Positions 39,370 to 47,167 of a DNA stretch of 64,000 bases are shown piece after piece (position 1 is the first letter of the stretch; every line of letters starts with the position of its first letter). The position numbers and the translations under genes were made by a program. Origin of the DNA: an uncultured Rhizobiaceae group bacterium (GTDB lineage Bacteria; Pseudomonadota; Alphaproteobacteria; Rhizobiales; Rhizobiaceae); the NCBI GenBank assembly GCA_937930635.1, contig CALHCF010000004.1:1-64000 (forward strand), read 5' to 3'. The notes under the pieces were generated by a model. The model did not search any database, was not told the DNA's origin, and was given only the letters and a program-made list of their open reading frames with translations.

Positions 39370-41337
39370 ATGATCAAGTCGCTTCTTATCGCCAACCGGG
39401 GTGAAATTGCCTGCCGGATTATCAGAACCGCGAAATCCATGGGTATCCGCACCATCGCCGTTTATTCGCAGGCAGATGCCGGTGCTCTGCATGTGCGGAT
39501 GGCAGATCAGGCTCATGTTCTGGGGCCTGCACCGGCTGGTGAAAGCTATTTGCGCGCCGGGCGAATTTTGAAGATTGCCAAGGAAGCAGAAGCGGATGCA
39601 ATTCATCCCGGTTATGGCTTTCTTTCTGAAAATGCAGATTTTGCCCAGCTGACCAGCGATGCCGGAATGATTTTTGTTGGCCCGCCACCCGAAGCCATCA
39701 GGGCCATGGGATTAAAGGACAAGGCCAAGGAAATCATGGCGGAGGCCGGTGTACCCGTGGTACCGGGTTTTCACGGTCGCAATCAGGATCCAACCTTCCT
39801 GAAGCGTAAGGCGTATGAAATAGGTTATCCCATGCTGATCAAGGCCGTCGCAGGTGGCGGCGGCAAGGGGATGCGCAAGGTCGATAAGGCCCTTGGGTTT
39901 GACGAGGCGCTTGATGCCGCCAAACGCGAGGCAAAAGCCGCATTTGGCAATGATGTGGTTTTGCTGGAGAAGTTTGTTCGCCAGCCCCGCCATATCGAAG
40001 TGCAGGTTTTTGGAGATTCACATGGCAATGTCGTGCATCTGTTCGAGCGCGACTGTTCGTTGCAACGCCGCCACCAGAAAGTAATTGAAGAAGCGCCGGC
40101 GCCCGGCATGACGCAAGACCTGCGGGCGGCCATGGGGGAGGCGGCCTGCAATGCCGCCAAAGCCGTGGGTTATGAGGGAGCGGGTACCGTCGAGTTTATT
40201 GTCGATGGAGCGGGGGAGCTTTCCAAAGACAGTTTTTATTTCATGGAGATGAACACCAGGCTTCAAGTGGAACATCCGGTAACGGAAGCCGTGACGGGTG
40301 AAGATCTTGTGGAATGGCAGTTGCGGGTTGCGCAAGGAGAAGCGCTGCCAAAAACCCAGGACCAGCTTTCCATCAGCGGCCATGCCTTTGAGGCGCGCAT
40401 TTACGCCGAGGATGCAAATACCGGCTTTCTTCCATCATCCGGTCGTCTTGTCGCAATGGATCTTGGAGAAGCAAATGCGAGGGTGCGCATTGATTCCGGT
40501 GTCGAGCAGGGTGATGAGATAACGCCTTTTTACGATCCCATGATTGCCAAGCTCATTGTTCATGGCGAAACACGTGAAGAAGCCCTTGATGCGCTGCAAC
40601 AGCGCCTCCGGGAAGCCTGTATCGTGGGACCGGTTACCAACACCGCTTTTCTGGCACGCCTGAGCGCTGATCCTTCTTTCAGGAAAGGGCAGTTTGATAC
40701 ATCGCTGATTGACAGCAAACTCGATACGCTGATTTCGCCGCCCCAAATAGCGGAGACCGCGATTGCTACCGGTATATACGGGCTGATCCGCGCCGAGCAG
40801 GAACGCCTTGCGCGCGATCGCAGCGCCACCTCATCCCTGTCCCCATGGCAGAAATTGGATGCCTTCCAAATTTCAGGAGTTCGTGAAATCGACTGGCACT
40901 TCCTGCTGAATGGCACGTTGGAAAAGCGCCGTATCCGGTTCGTCGAAAACCATGTGGAAGTCTCAGATGCGGCGGGCAACTGGATTGCCCCTCCTGCGAA
41001 ACCTTCGGTCTTTCTCGATGGCAACGCGGTTTATGTGCTGGAGAATGGTCGCCAAAGCCTTTTTGAACCCTTTGCGTTCAAATTGCAGACGGATGATGAA
41101 GACTCTTCTGCTGATGGTACCGTTTTGGTGCCCCTGCATGGTCGCATTATCGCCGTTACGGTGACTGACGGAGACGCTGTTGAAAAAGGTGATCTGCTGT
41201 TTTCAGTCGAGGCTATGAAAATGGAACATGCCGTGGTCGCCCCTGAAGATGGAATTGTGGATGGCATTGCTGTGGCTGAAGGCGAACAGGTTGAAGACCG
41301 GTTTGTAGCCATGCGCTTGCTCTCGCAGGCGGACTGA
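39370..41337 (+). CDS. Acyl-CoA carboxylase alpha subunit (biotin-carrying, MCC-like)
   Basis: This 655-residue protein combines a biotin carboxylase domain (about 1-450) with a C-terminal biotinyl domain around EAMKMEHAVV (Lys about 617). The carboxylase part shows SLLIANRGEIACRIIRTAKSMG, HPGYGFLSENADFA, KAVAGGGGKGMRKV and EMNTRLQVEHPVTE. Length and the DLVEWQLRVAQGEALP region point to methylcrotonyl-CoA carboxylase (leucine breakdown) or a geranyl/propionyl relative. The carboxyltransferase beta gene is not adjacent, which is unusual. ATG 39370 is preferred over TTG 39367. Confidence 0.88.
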   Translation: MIKSLLIANRGEIACRIIRTAKSMGIRTIAVYSQADAGALHVRMADQAHVLGPAPAGESYLRAGRILKIAKEAEADAIHPGYGFLSENADFAQLTSDAGMIFVGPPPEAIRAMGLKDKAKEIMAEAGVPVVPGFHGRNQDPTFLKRKAYEIGYPMLIKAVAGGGGKGMRKVDKALGFDEALDAAKREAKAAFGNDVVLLEKFVRQPRHIEVQVFGDSHGNVVHLFERDCSLQRRHQKVIEEAPAPGMTQDLRAAMGEAACNAAKAVGYEGAGTVEFIVDGAGELSKDSFYFMEMNTRLQVEHPVTEAVTGEDLVEWQLRVAQGEALPKTQDQLSISGHAFEARIYAEDANTGFLPSSGRLVAMDLGEANARVRIDSGVEQGDEITPFYDPMIAKLIVHGETREEALDALQQRLREACIVGPVTNTAFLARLSADPSFRKGQFDTSLIDSKLDTLISPPQIAETAIATGIYGLIRAEQERLARDRSATSSLSPWQKLDAFQISGVREIDWHFLLNGTLEKRRIRFVENHVEVSDAAGNWIAPPAKPSVFLDGNAVYVLENGRQSLFEPFAFKLQTDDEDSSADGTVLVPLHGRIIAVTVTDGDAVEKGDLLFSVEAMKMEHAVVAPEDGIVDGIAVAEGEQVEDRFVAMRLLSQAD

Positions 41338-41419
41338 TTTCACCCAATTGCCAACATCAGATGTGGACCAGATTGCAAGGGGCCTTTTTTGAATGGCGAT
41401 GGCGACCTAAATTGGGGCC

Positions 41420-41848
41420 ATGCCACTTCATCTCCTCAAACTCTGTGTCGGTGCCGAAAGCTTTGAAGATCAAAGAGAATGGTCAAAGCGGCGTCTGGAC
41501 CAAATGCGCGCCGGTGGGAGAGAGGCAAGGCTTTTTCACACAACGCGCATGGTGCCCAAACGCATTGACGAATTACTGAGTGGAGGATCGCTCTACTGGG
41601 TTATCAAAGGCAGCATACAGGCCCGCCAGCGATTGACCGAAGTGCGGCCGTTTACAGATACGGATGGCATTCGCCGATGCAAACTGATGCTCGATGATGA
41701 GCTTGTTGCAACGCACTGGCAGCCTAAACGAGCCTTTCAGGGATGGCGTTATCTAAAGGATGAGGAAGCACCACCGGACCTCGATGCCAATATGTGCAGC
41801 GTTCCACCGCAATTGCACAAGGAGTTGGCAGAACTTGGATTGTTATAA
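41420..41848 (+). CDS. DUF1489 family protein
   Basis: This 142-residue soluble protein fits DUF1489 of alphaproteobacteria: HLLKLCVGAESFEDQREW at the start, TRMVPKRIDELLSGGSLYWVIKGSIQARQRL (about 42-72) and HWQPKRAFQGWRYLKDEEAPPDL near 100-122. Function is unknown. It lies 82 bases after the carboxylase gene. The 218-base gap to mipZ that follows contains a CtrA-type box. Confidence 0.85.
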   Translation: MPLHLLKLCVGAESFEDQREWSKRRLDQMRAGGREARLFHTTRMVPKRIDELLSGGSLYWVIKGSIQARQRLTEVRPFTDTDGIRRCKLMLDDELVATHWQPKRAFQGWRYLKDEEAPPDLDANMCSVPPQLHKELAELGLL

Positions 41849-41942
41849 TCCCCAAGGGGCATAACGATCTGTCCATCGGTCGGCGTCCTACAAATGCCCG
41901 TACATGCGAACAAAAGAACTTGCCGTAACGGCAGATGTTTCG

Positions 41943-41958
41943 TTAAGTTAACCTTAAC
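41943..41958 (+). promoter_or_regulatory. CtrA-type box upstream of mipZ
   Basis: TTAA at 41943-41946 and TTAAC at 41954-41958 are separated by exactly 7 bases, which is the full consensus TTAA-N7-TTAAC bound by the cell-cycle regulator CtrA. It lies 109 bases upstream of the mipZ start, in the only gap before that gene. That a division-plane regulator is controlled by CtrA is biologically sensible, but here it is inferred from sequence. Confidence 0.5.
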
Positions 41959-42066
41959 CAAACTCCTTAGCAAAACCACATTCGCGTCAAATGGCTTTTG
42001 TGGTTTAATGACTTCGGGATCGCGGGCCCAAGAGGGCCGTTGTGCAGTAATTGATGGGAATGCCAA

Positions 42067-43023
42067 ATGGGTAGTCATGCCGACTTCATGGCCGAGAACG
42101 GTCTCTACCCGCGTACGCGAAACCTGCAGAAGGGTGCCCATGTCATTGTTTGTGGCAATGAGAAGGGTGGTACCGGCAAGACGACCACATCAATGCATAT
42201 CGCAGTCTCCTTGTTGAAGAGTGGCTTCAAGGTCGCCAGTATTGATCTCGACAGTCGCCAGCAATCGCTGACCCGGTATGTTCAAAACCGCAGGGCATGG
42301 GCTCAGTCAAACAATTTTGTTCTCGAGTTGCCAAACCATTATCGCTTTGATTCCAGTAGCTTAGACAGCGTTATTGAATCGCAAAGTAATGATTTTTCAA
42401 AGTTTGTCCGAGCTGTTTCAGAAGTTGAAAAAGAACATGATTTTGTCGTTATCGATACGCCGGGATCCGATCATTTCCTGATGCGTCTGGCTCACTCGAT
42501 GGCCGATACACTCATCACACCGCTCAATGATTCCTTCATCGACTTTGATGTTCTTGGACGGGTTGATCCCGATACCCATGAAATCCTGGAAGTCAGTCAT
42601 TATGCCGTAATGGTTCGCGAGGCGCGCAGGCAGCGTCGTTCAACCGATGATGGTCTTTTAGACTGGGTTGTTGTGCGCAACAGATTGTCGCCACTCGCTT
42701 CCAGAAATCAACAAAACCTGTTGGCTTGTGTTCATCAATTAGCTCCACGGCTCGGGTTTCGCATTGCTGATGGGATCAGCGAACGGATGATTTTTCGGGA
42801 GTATTTCCCGAAGGGTCTGACAGCACTTGATGATCTTCAGGCCGTCAACATGGGAGAGCGGCAGACGACTTCTCATGCTTCGGCCCGAGCAGAAATCGGT
42901 CGCTTGTTGAGAGCGTTGCGTTTGCCGATCAACGAGGACGGCAGGCGTCGTGCGGAATATCGCAAGATGTGGCTGGAAAATGCCAATCGCGAGGTGGAAT
43001 TGCCGGATATCTTTGCCGATTAA
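42067..43023 (+). CDS. mipZ: MipZ division-plane positioning ATPase
   Basis: MipZ is a ParA-like ATPase that binds ParB near the origins and inhibits FtsZ away from midcell, setting the division site. The 318 residues have the deviant Walker A motif GNEKGGTGKTTTSMHIA (about 29-45), IDLDSRQQSLTRYVQNRR (about 57-74) and FVVIDTPGSDH (Walker B-like). ATG 42067 gives the typical N terminus length plus about 20 residues; 42085 is an alternative. A perfect CtrA box lies upstream. Confidence 0.93.
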   Translation: MGSHADFMAENGLYPRTRNLQKGAHVIVCGNEKGGTGKTTTSMHIAVSLLKSGFKVASIDLDSRQQSLTRYVQNRRAWAQSNNFVLELPNHYRFDSSSLDSVIESQSNDFSKFVRAVSEVEKEHDFVVIDTPGSDHFLMRLAHSMADTLITPLNDSFIDFDVLGRVDPDTHEILEVSHYAVMVREARRQRRSTDDGLLDWVVVRNRLSPLASRNQQNLLACVHQLAPRLGFRIADGISERMIFREYFPKGLTALDDLQAVNMGERQTTSHASARAEIGRLLRALRLPINEDGRRRAEYRKMWLENANREVELPDIFAD

Positions 43024-43159
43024 AGCAGGTTCTGGTTAGCCTCCCTTAGAGGAATGCAGGAAAAATCCGCAGCGGCAAACGCAATAGAGTGATAGCGCGC
43101 GATCCTTGTTCAGTTGAGCCTCTTGCTTTGGCAATGGCTACGTCCCCATATTAGGGCTT

Positions 43160-43906
43160 ATGAGCAAGATGCCGCCAAAAAAGCAAAAAACACCGTCTCT
43201 TCGTACATCATCAGCCGAGGTGTCCGAAGCCAACGATATCGCCGGGTTTTTGGACAGGGCTGCGCAACTCAAAGGTCTTGGAGAGGGACGAGGTGGTCTG
43301 ATCTTTGCGCTGGACGCGACAATGAGCCGCCAACATACCTGGGATGAAGCACAGCATATTCAGTCCCAGATGTTCGATGAAGTTGGCTCTGTTGGCGGAC
43401 TCGACATCCAACTGGTCTATTTTCGTGGCTTCAACGAATGTCGTGCATCTCGTTGGGTAAGTGATACCACTGCATTGCGTGATCTTATGAACACCATCGA
43501 TTGCCGCGGCGGACAAACGCAGATCGCTAAAGTTCTTGGACATGCGCGCAAAGAAGCCGGGAAAAAGAACCCCGGTAATCCCAACCGATCCCGTGTCGAT
43601 GCCCTTATCTATGTCGGCGACGCGCTTGAGGAAAATGTCGATGCTCTTTGCCACAAAGCAGGCCAACTCGCATTGCTTGGAGTGCCATGCTTCATGTTTC
43701 AGGAAGGCAATGATGTTGAAGCAGAGCGCGGATATCGTGAAATCGCGCGTCTCACGAATGGAGCCTTTATCCGGTTTGGACCGGGCGCAGCAGCCCGTCT
43801 GGCAGACTTGCTGAAGGCCGTTGCCCGGTTTGTCGCCGGTGGGACCGCAGCTTTGGAAGCCGATGGCAGCCGTGAGGCGCGGCTCTTGCTGGAGCAAATG
43901 AAATGA
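43160..43906 (+). CDS. VWA domain protein coupled to a J-domain protein
   Basis: The 248-residue protein has a von Willebrand A-like domain (about 45-225). The metal-site motif DATMSRQHTW at about 51-60 is a Thr-variant of DxSxS. It has no signal peptide; the N terminus is basic (MPPKKQKTPS), so it is probably cytoplasmic. Known only as a rhizobial VWA protein; function is unknown. Its stop overlaps the start of the J-domain gene in ATGA, so both are made together. Confidence 0.8.
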   Translation: MSKMPPKKQKTPSLRTSSAEVSEANDIAGFLDRAAQLKGLGEGRGGLIFALDATMSRQHTWDEAQHIQSQMFDEVGSVGGLDIQLVYFRGFNECRASRWVSDTTALRDLMNTIDCRGGQTQIAKVLGHARKEAGKKNPGNPNRSRVDALIYVGDALEENVDALCHKAGQLALLGVPCFMFQEGNDVEAERGYREIARLTNGAFIRFGPGAAARLADLLKAVARFVAGGTAALEADGSREARLLLEQMK

Positions 43907-44604
43907 GCACCCTGTTTGTGCTGCTTCTGGCTGCGTTGATTTTGCTCGTTGCATTTTTAAAGACGCCACCGGCGGTAACAGCCCGCTTCCTGACCGGATT
44001 CTTGCCTGTGTCGCTGATAGTTGCCGGTATTATCCTGTTCCTATTTCGTCAGGCCATGCTGGGATCGTTGCTGTTGTTTACCGGGTTGGGACTGTGGCGG
44101 CGCCTGCGCGGTGTGGGAACATTTGGGCCAACAGGCGGGAGCGGGAAGGGTGCCCGTCGCTCCAGTGTCCGTTCAACCGCTCTTGAGATGGAACTCGACC
44201 ATGATACCGGGGCGATGAATGGTATCGTGTTGGTTGGTACTTATGAAGGCCGTGAACTTGAAAGCATGTCTCGCGCAGAACTCTTGAAACTGCGTGACGA
44301 AGTCATTGACGACGGAGACTCTCTTGCTCTGTTAGACGCGTATCTTGACCGCGGTTTTGCCGGATGGCGTGAAAACGCTGATGCGGACCTTGGTGCGGCC
44401 CAGGCTGGCCCGGCGGGCACGGGACCCATGGGCGAAGAGGAGGCCTATGAGGTGCTGGGGCTTGCTCCTGGAGCTTCTGCCAGCGACATCCGGCAGGCCC
44501 ATCGCCGCCTCATGAAGAGCGCTCATCCCGATAGCGGCGGCTCCACTTTTCTTGCCGCCAAAATCAACGAAGCGAAGGACATTCTCTTGAGAAGCCATTC
44601 CTGA
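43903..44604 (+). CDS. Membrane-anchored J-domain co-chaperone
   Basis: This is a 233-residue protein with a hydrophobic N-terminal region of two to three helices (about 4-65). A middle cytoplasmic segment follows, then a C-terminal J domain (about 180-233): EEAYEVLGLAPGASASDIRQAHRRLMKSAHPDSGG, with the essential HPD present. The layout resembles mitochondrial TIM14-like and DjlC-like proteins that recruit DnaK at the membrane. The HPD argues for real DnaK stimulation; the client is unknown. It is translationally coupled to the VWA gene. Confidence 0.85.
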   Translation: MSTLFVLLLAALILLVAFLKTPPAVTARFLTGFLPVSLIVAGIILFLFRQAMLGSLLLFTGLGLWRRLRGVGTFGPTGGSGKGARRSSVRSTALEMELDHDTGAMNGIVLVGTYEGRELESMSRAELLKLRDEVIDDGDSLALLDAYLDRGFAGWRENADADLGAAQAGPAGTGPMGEEEAYEVLGLAPGASASDIRQAHRRLMKSAHPDSGGSTFLAAKINEAKDILLRSHS

Positions 44605-44686
44605 AACCCTTTACGCAATACACATCCGAAACAAACGGTCGGACAACCGGGATGGAGGCTCCAATAAGCAAGCCCAAGGTTTTTCA

Positions 44687-44714
44687 GTCTTGCCCTAGCT
44701 GGCCAGGGCAAGAC
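44687..44714. other. Perfect 10-base hairpin enclosing the dac stop codon
   Basis: GTCTTGCCCT (44687-44696) and AGGGCAAGAC (44705-44714) are perfect complements around an 8-base loop. The loop and first arm contain the TAG of the minus-strand carboxypeptidase (44695-44697). Because the two genes converge here, the hairpin could end or protect both transcripts. There is no T tract on either side, so it is not a classical terminator. Confidence 0.5.
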
Positions 44715-46380
44715 AGGCGAGGCGCTGCCTCTTCAAAATTTTACAGGCACGCGCCGCCGAGCGTTGCGATTTGAAGCCGACGAAACGTGCGCGATAGAGC
44801 GTTGAACCACCCTTTGTGACCTTTTCTGTGTAGGTCGATGCTGATGAAAGCAGGGTACGGTTTTTGGCACGCACTGATTCAAGCATCTCCATCGCCTTAT
44901 CACGGTCGTCAGAGGCAGCGATCTGTATCTGCCAACCGCCCTTTGCGACCTCTTGGTTTTGGCTGCCCTCAATAACCTTCTCAATAACCTTCTCAATGGC
45001 ACTCGTTTTTGTTGCAGAAGGTTTTGTAGCCTTGGTTGCCGGACGATGTTCAGGTGTTGGTGTGTGATCCGAAGCCATTGCCACGAGCTGCTTATGCACC
45101 CGGCGAATATCGGCAACCTTGGGTTTGGAGACTGCATGGGCATCGGCAATACGAGCCGCAATCTTCTGATTGGTCCGGTTGGAGAATATCGGCTTTGGCA
45201 CTTCGCGAGGCAGATATCCGGACGCGACAGGCGCCAGCTTCCCTTTGAAAGGCTTTGACGTTTTGACCGATGGCCGCGCGCTGGCCACAAGGCGTCCAGA
45301 ACCTCGCGTAGAGGCTTTTGGCAGGTAACGCGAAATCAGATCCCTCATGTGTGCATTACGGCTTCGGCCGGTCCGACCACCCATAACAACCGCCACAATA
45401 CGCCGCTTACCGCTCGAAACTGAAGAAACGAGATTGAAGCCGGAAGCGTTTGTGTATCCGGTCTTGATGCCGTCAACACCGCGAACACGACCAAGCAGCT
45501 TGTTGTGATTGCCATAGCGGCGTTTACCAAGCTTGAAAACGCGTGTACCGAAGTAGCGATATTCACGAGGAAAGTGCTCGCGTAACGCCAGACCCAATTT
45601 GGCCATATCGGATGCAGTTGTCAGTTGACCTTTGGCTGTCAGGCCATTCGCGTTTCTAAATGTTGTTTTACTCATTCCCAACTGCCGGGCTTTGCGGGTC
45701 ATACGCTGTGCAAATTTAGCTTCTGAACCCGAGAGCTTGCCTCCCACGGCCGTTGCGACGTCGTTGGCAGACTTTGTAACAAGGGAGAGGATGGCCTGTT
45801 CAACACTGATTGATTGGCCGACGCGCAAACCTATCTTGGAAGGGGGGCGACGAGCACCTTCGCGCGTCATCACAACACGATCGGTTTTCTTGATGCGACC
45901 GGCTTTCAGATCTTCAAAGAGAAGATAAACCGTCATCATTTTGGTCAGTGATGCAGGGTAGCGCAGTGCGTTGGCATTTTCAGAATACAAGACCTTTCCT
46001 GTATTGGCGTCGACGACGTAACCGGCATACTTCTTGTTTGCGACACGGCGGACTGAACGACGAGCCACACGACGACGGCTGGAACGACGCTTACGCTTGT
46101 TGTAACGGCGAGATCTCTTATAGCTGCGACGCGCACGTTTTGTACGCCGTATGCGTTTTCTGTAACGCTTGGCTTTGCGTGCGGAGCGTTTGCGTACCAC
46201 GCGTTTGCGCTTGGAAACCTTTGTGGTTTTGACGACCTTTGCGCGCTTATAACTCTTGCGCTTTTTGGCGTCTGCATCTCCCATGACGCTGAACTGGAGC
46301 GTCACGATCATGAGGAGAGATAGAATAGAGGTGATAACAGCCCGCAGTGAGGGCTTAGTCGATCCGAAAACGGTACGCAC
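44695..46380 (-). CDS. D-alanyl-D-alanine carboxypeptidase with basic segment and SPOR domain
   Basis: This 561-residue S11-family enzyme trims the terminal D-alanine of murein stem peptides in the periplasm. The order is signal peptide (about 1-38); an extremely Lys/Arg-rich segment of about 80 residues (about 39-120); the catalytic domain with YPASLTKMMT (SxxK Ser), SAND and GIKTGYTNASG; a disordered region; and a C-terminal SPOR domain (about 480-561, GGWQIQIAASDD) that targets septal murein. GTG 46380 is chosen because AAGGA lies 6 bases upstream. The dac stop lies in a hairpin shared with the convergent J-domain gene. Confidence 0.88.
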   Translation of the reverse strand: MRTVFGSTKPSLRAVITSILSLLMIVTLQFSVMGDADAKKRKSYKRAKVVKTTKVSKRKRVVRKRSARKAKRYRKRIRRTKRARRSYKRSRRYNKRKRRSSRRRVARRSVRRVANKKYAGYVVDANTGKVLYSENANALRYPASLTKMMTVYLLFEDLKAGRIKKTDRVVMTREGARRPPSKIGLRVGQSISVEQAILSLVTKSANDVATAVGGKLSGSEAKFAQRMTRKARQLGMSKTTFRNANGLTAKGQLTTASDMAKLGLALREHFPREYRYFGTRVFKLGKRRYGNHNKLLGRVRGVDGIKTGYTNASGFNLVSSVSSGKRRIVAVVMGGRTGRSRNAHMRDLISRYLPKASTRGSGRLVASARPSVKTSKPFKGKLAPVASGYLPREVPKPIFSNRTNQKIAARIADAHAVSKPKVADIRRVHKQLVAMASDHTPTPEHRPATKATKPSATKTSAIEKVIEKVIEGSQNQEVAKGGWQIQIAASDDRDKAMEMLESVRAKNRTLLSSASTYTEKVTKGGSTLYRARFVGFKSQRSAARACKILKRQRLACLALAS

Positions 46381-46548
46381 GACACATCCTTGGTTTCTAG
46401 GTCGGCAAATACAAACCGACAACGCTGGCAACTCTCATATCCATCTGGCAAAACTTAAGCCGTCCGGTGTTTGGAGCCACTTTAGGCAGACGTGGTTGCC
46501 AAACCCTTAAGCGAGTTGATGAATTTTTTGCTTTCAGCACTGATGGTT

Positions 46549-46582
46549 AACCCTGGAGCCCAGTATTCCTGGCTTCAGGGTT
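46549..46582 (+). other. Strong hairpin between dac and clpS
   Basis: AACCCTG pairs with CAGGGTT, followed after a G-U by AGCC with GGCT and, with a one-base bulge, AG with CT, around the loop TATTC. About 14 pairs form over 34 bases. It is 180 bases before the chosen clpS start and 168 from the divergent dac start, in the shared promoter region. No T tract follows on either strand. Confidence 0.45.
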
Positions 46583-46762
46583 CAGTTCACAATGTCGATT
46601 TTCGGTTCGTTGCCTGTTGAGTTCACGAAAGAACAGGGCTTAAACTCGTGCGACTTCGACCTATATAAACAGGCGATCCAAATCATTTTGATCGGCAAGA
46701 CCTGTCCCGTTTTTTTGGACTTTGAAAGACTGATGACGCAGTGTGAGACATCGAAGATCGTG

Positions 46763-47107
46763 ATGCAGGACGATAACGAGTCCAATGGAGGGGATAATTC
46801 CGTTGGCGGTGACAACGGCACTGACGTTATCACGAAGGTTAAGCCCAAAGTTAAGAAGCCCAGCCTTTACAGGGTTCTGTTGCTGAATGATGATTTCACG
46901 CCAATGGAGTTTGTTGTCGATGTTCTTGCCCGGTTTTTCAGCATGAACATCGAGCAAGCAACGAAGGTGATGTTGCACGTCCATCAAAACGGTGTCGGCG
47001 AGTGTGGCGTTTATACGTATGAAGTGGCTGAAACCAAGGTTACCCAGGTCATGGATTATGCACGCAAGAACCAGCATCCGCTGCAATGCGTGATGGAAAA
47101 GAAATAG
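46763..47107 (+). CDS. clpS: ATP-dependent Clp protease adaptor ClpS
   Basis: ClpS delivers N-degron substrates (starting with Leu, Phe, Trp or Tyr) to ClpAP. The 114-residue form has an acidic Asp/Asn/Gly-rich N-terminal extension and the core [42 protein letters not shown] (about 36-77), with the pocket residues Asn-Asp and Met. The frame is open far upstream; ATG 46763 (MQDDNESNG) fits the family best, with 46733 possible. It is 60 bases before clpA, its functional partner. Confidence 0.92.
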   Translation: MQDDNESNGGDNSVGGDNGTDVITKVKPKVKKPSLYRVLLLNDDFTPMEFVVDVLARFFSMNIEQATKVMLHVHQNGVGECGVYTYEVAETKVTQVMDYARKNQHPLQCVMEKK

Positions 47108-47167
47108 AGTAAAGGGCAGAGGCTATCCTGCAACTGCCAAAACAAGAAAACTACAAGGAAAGTCCCT

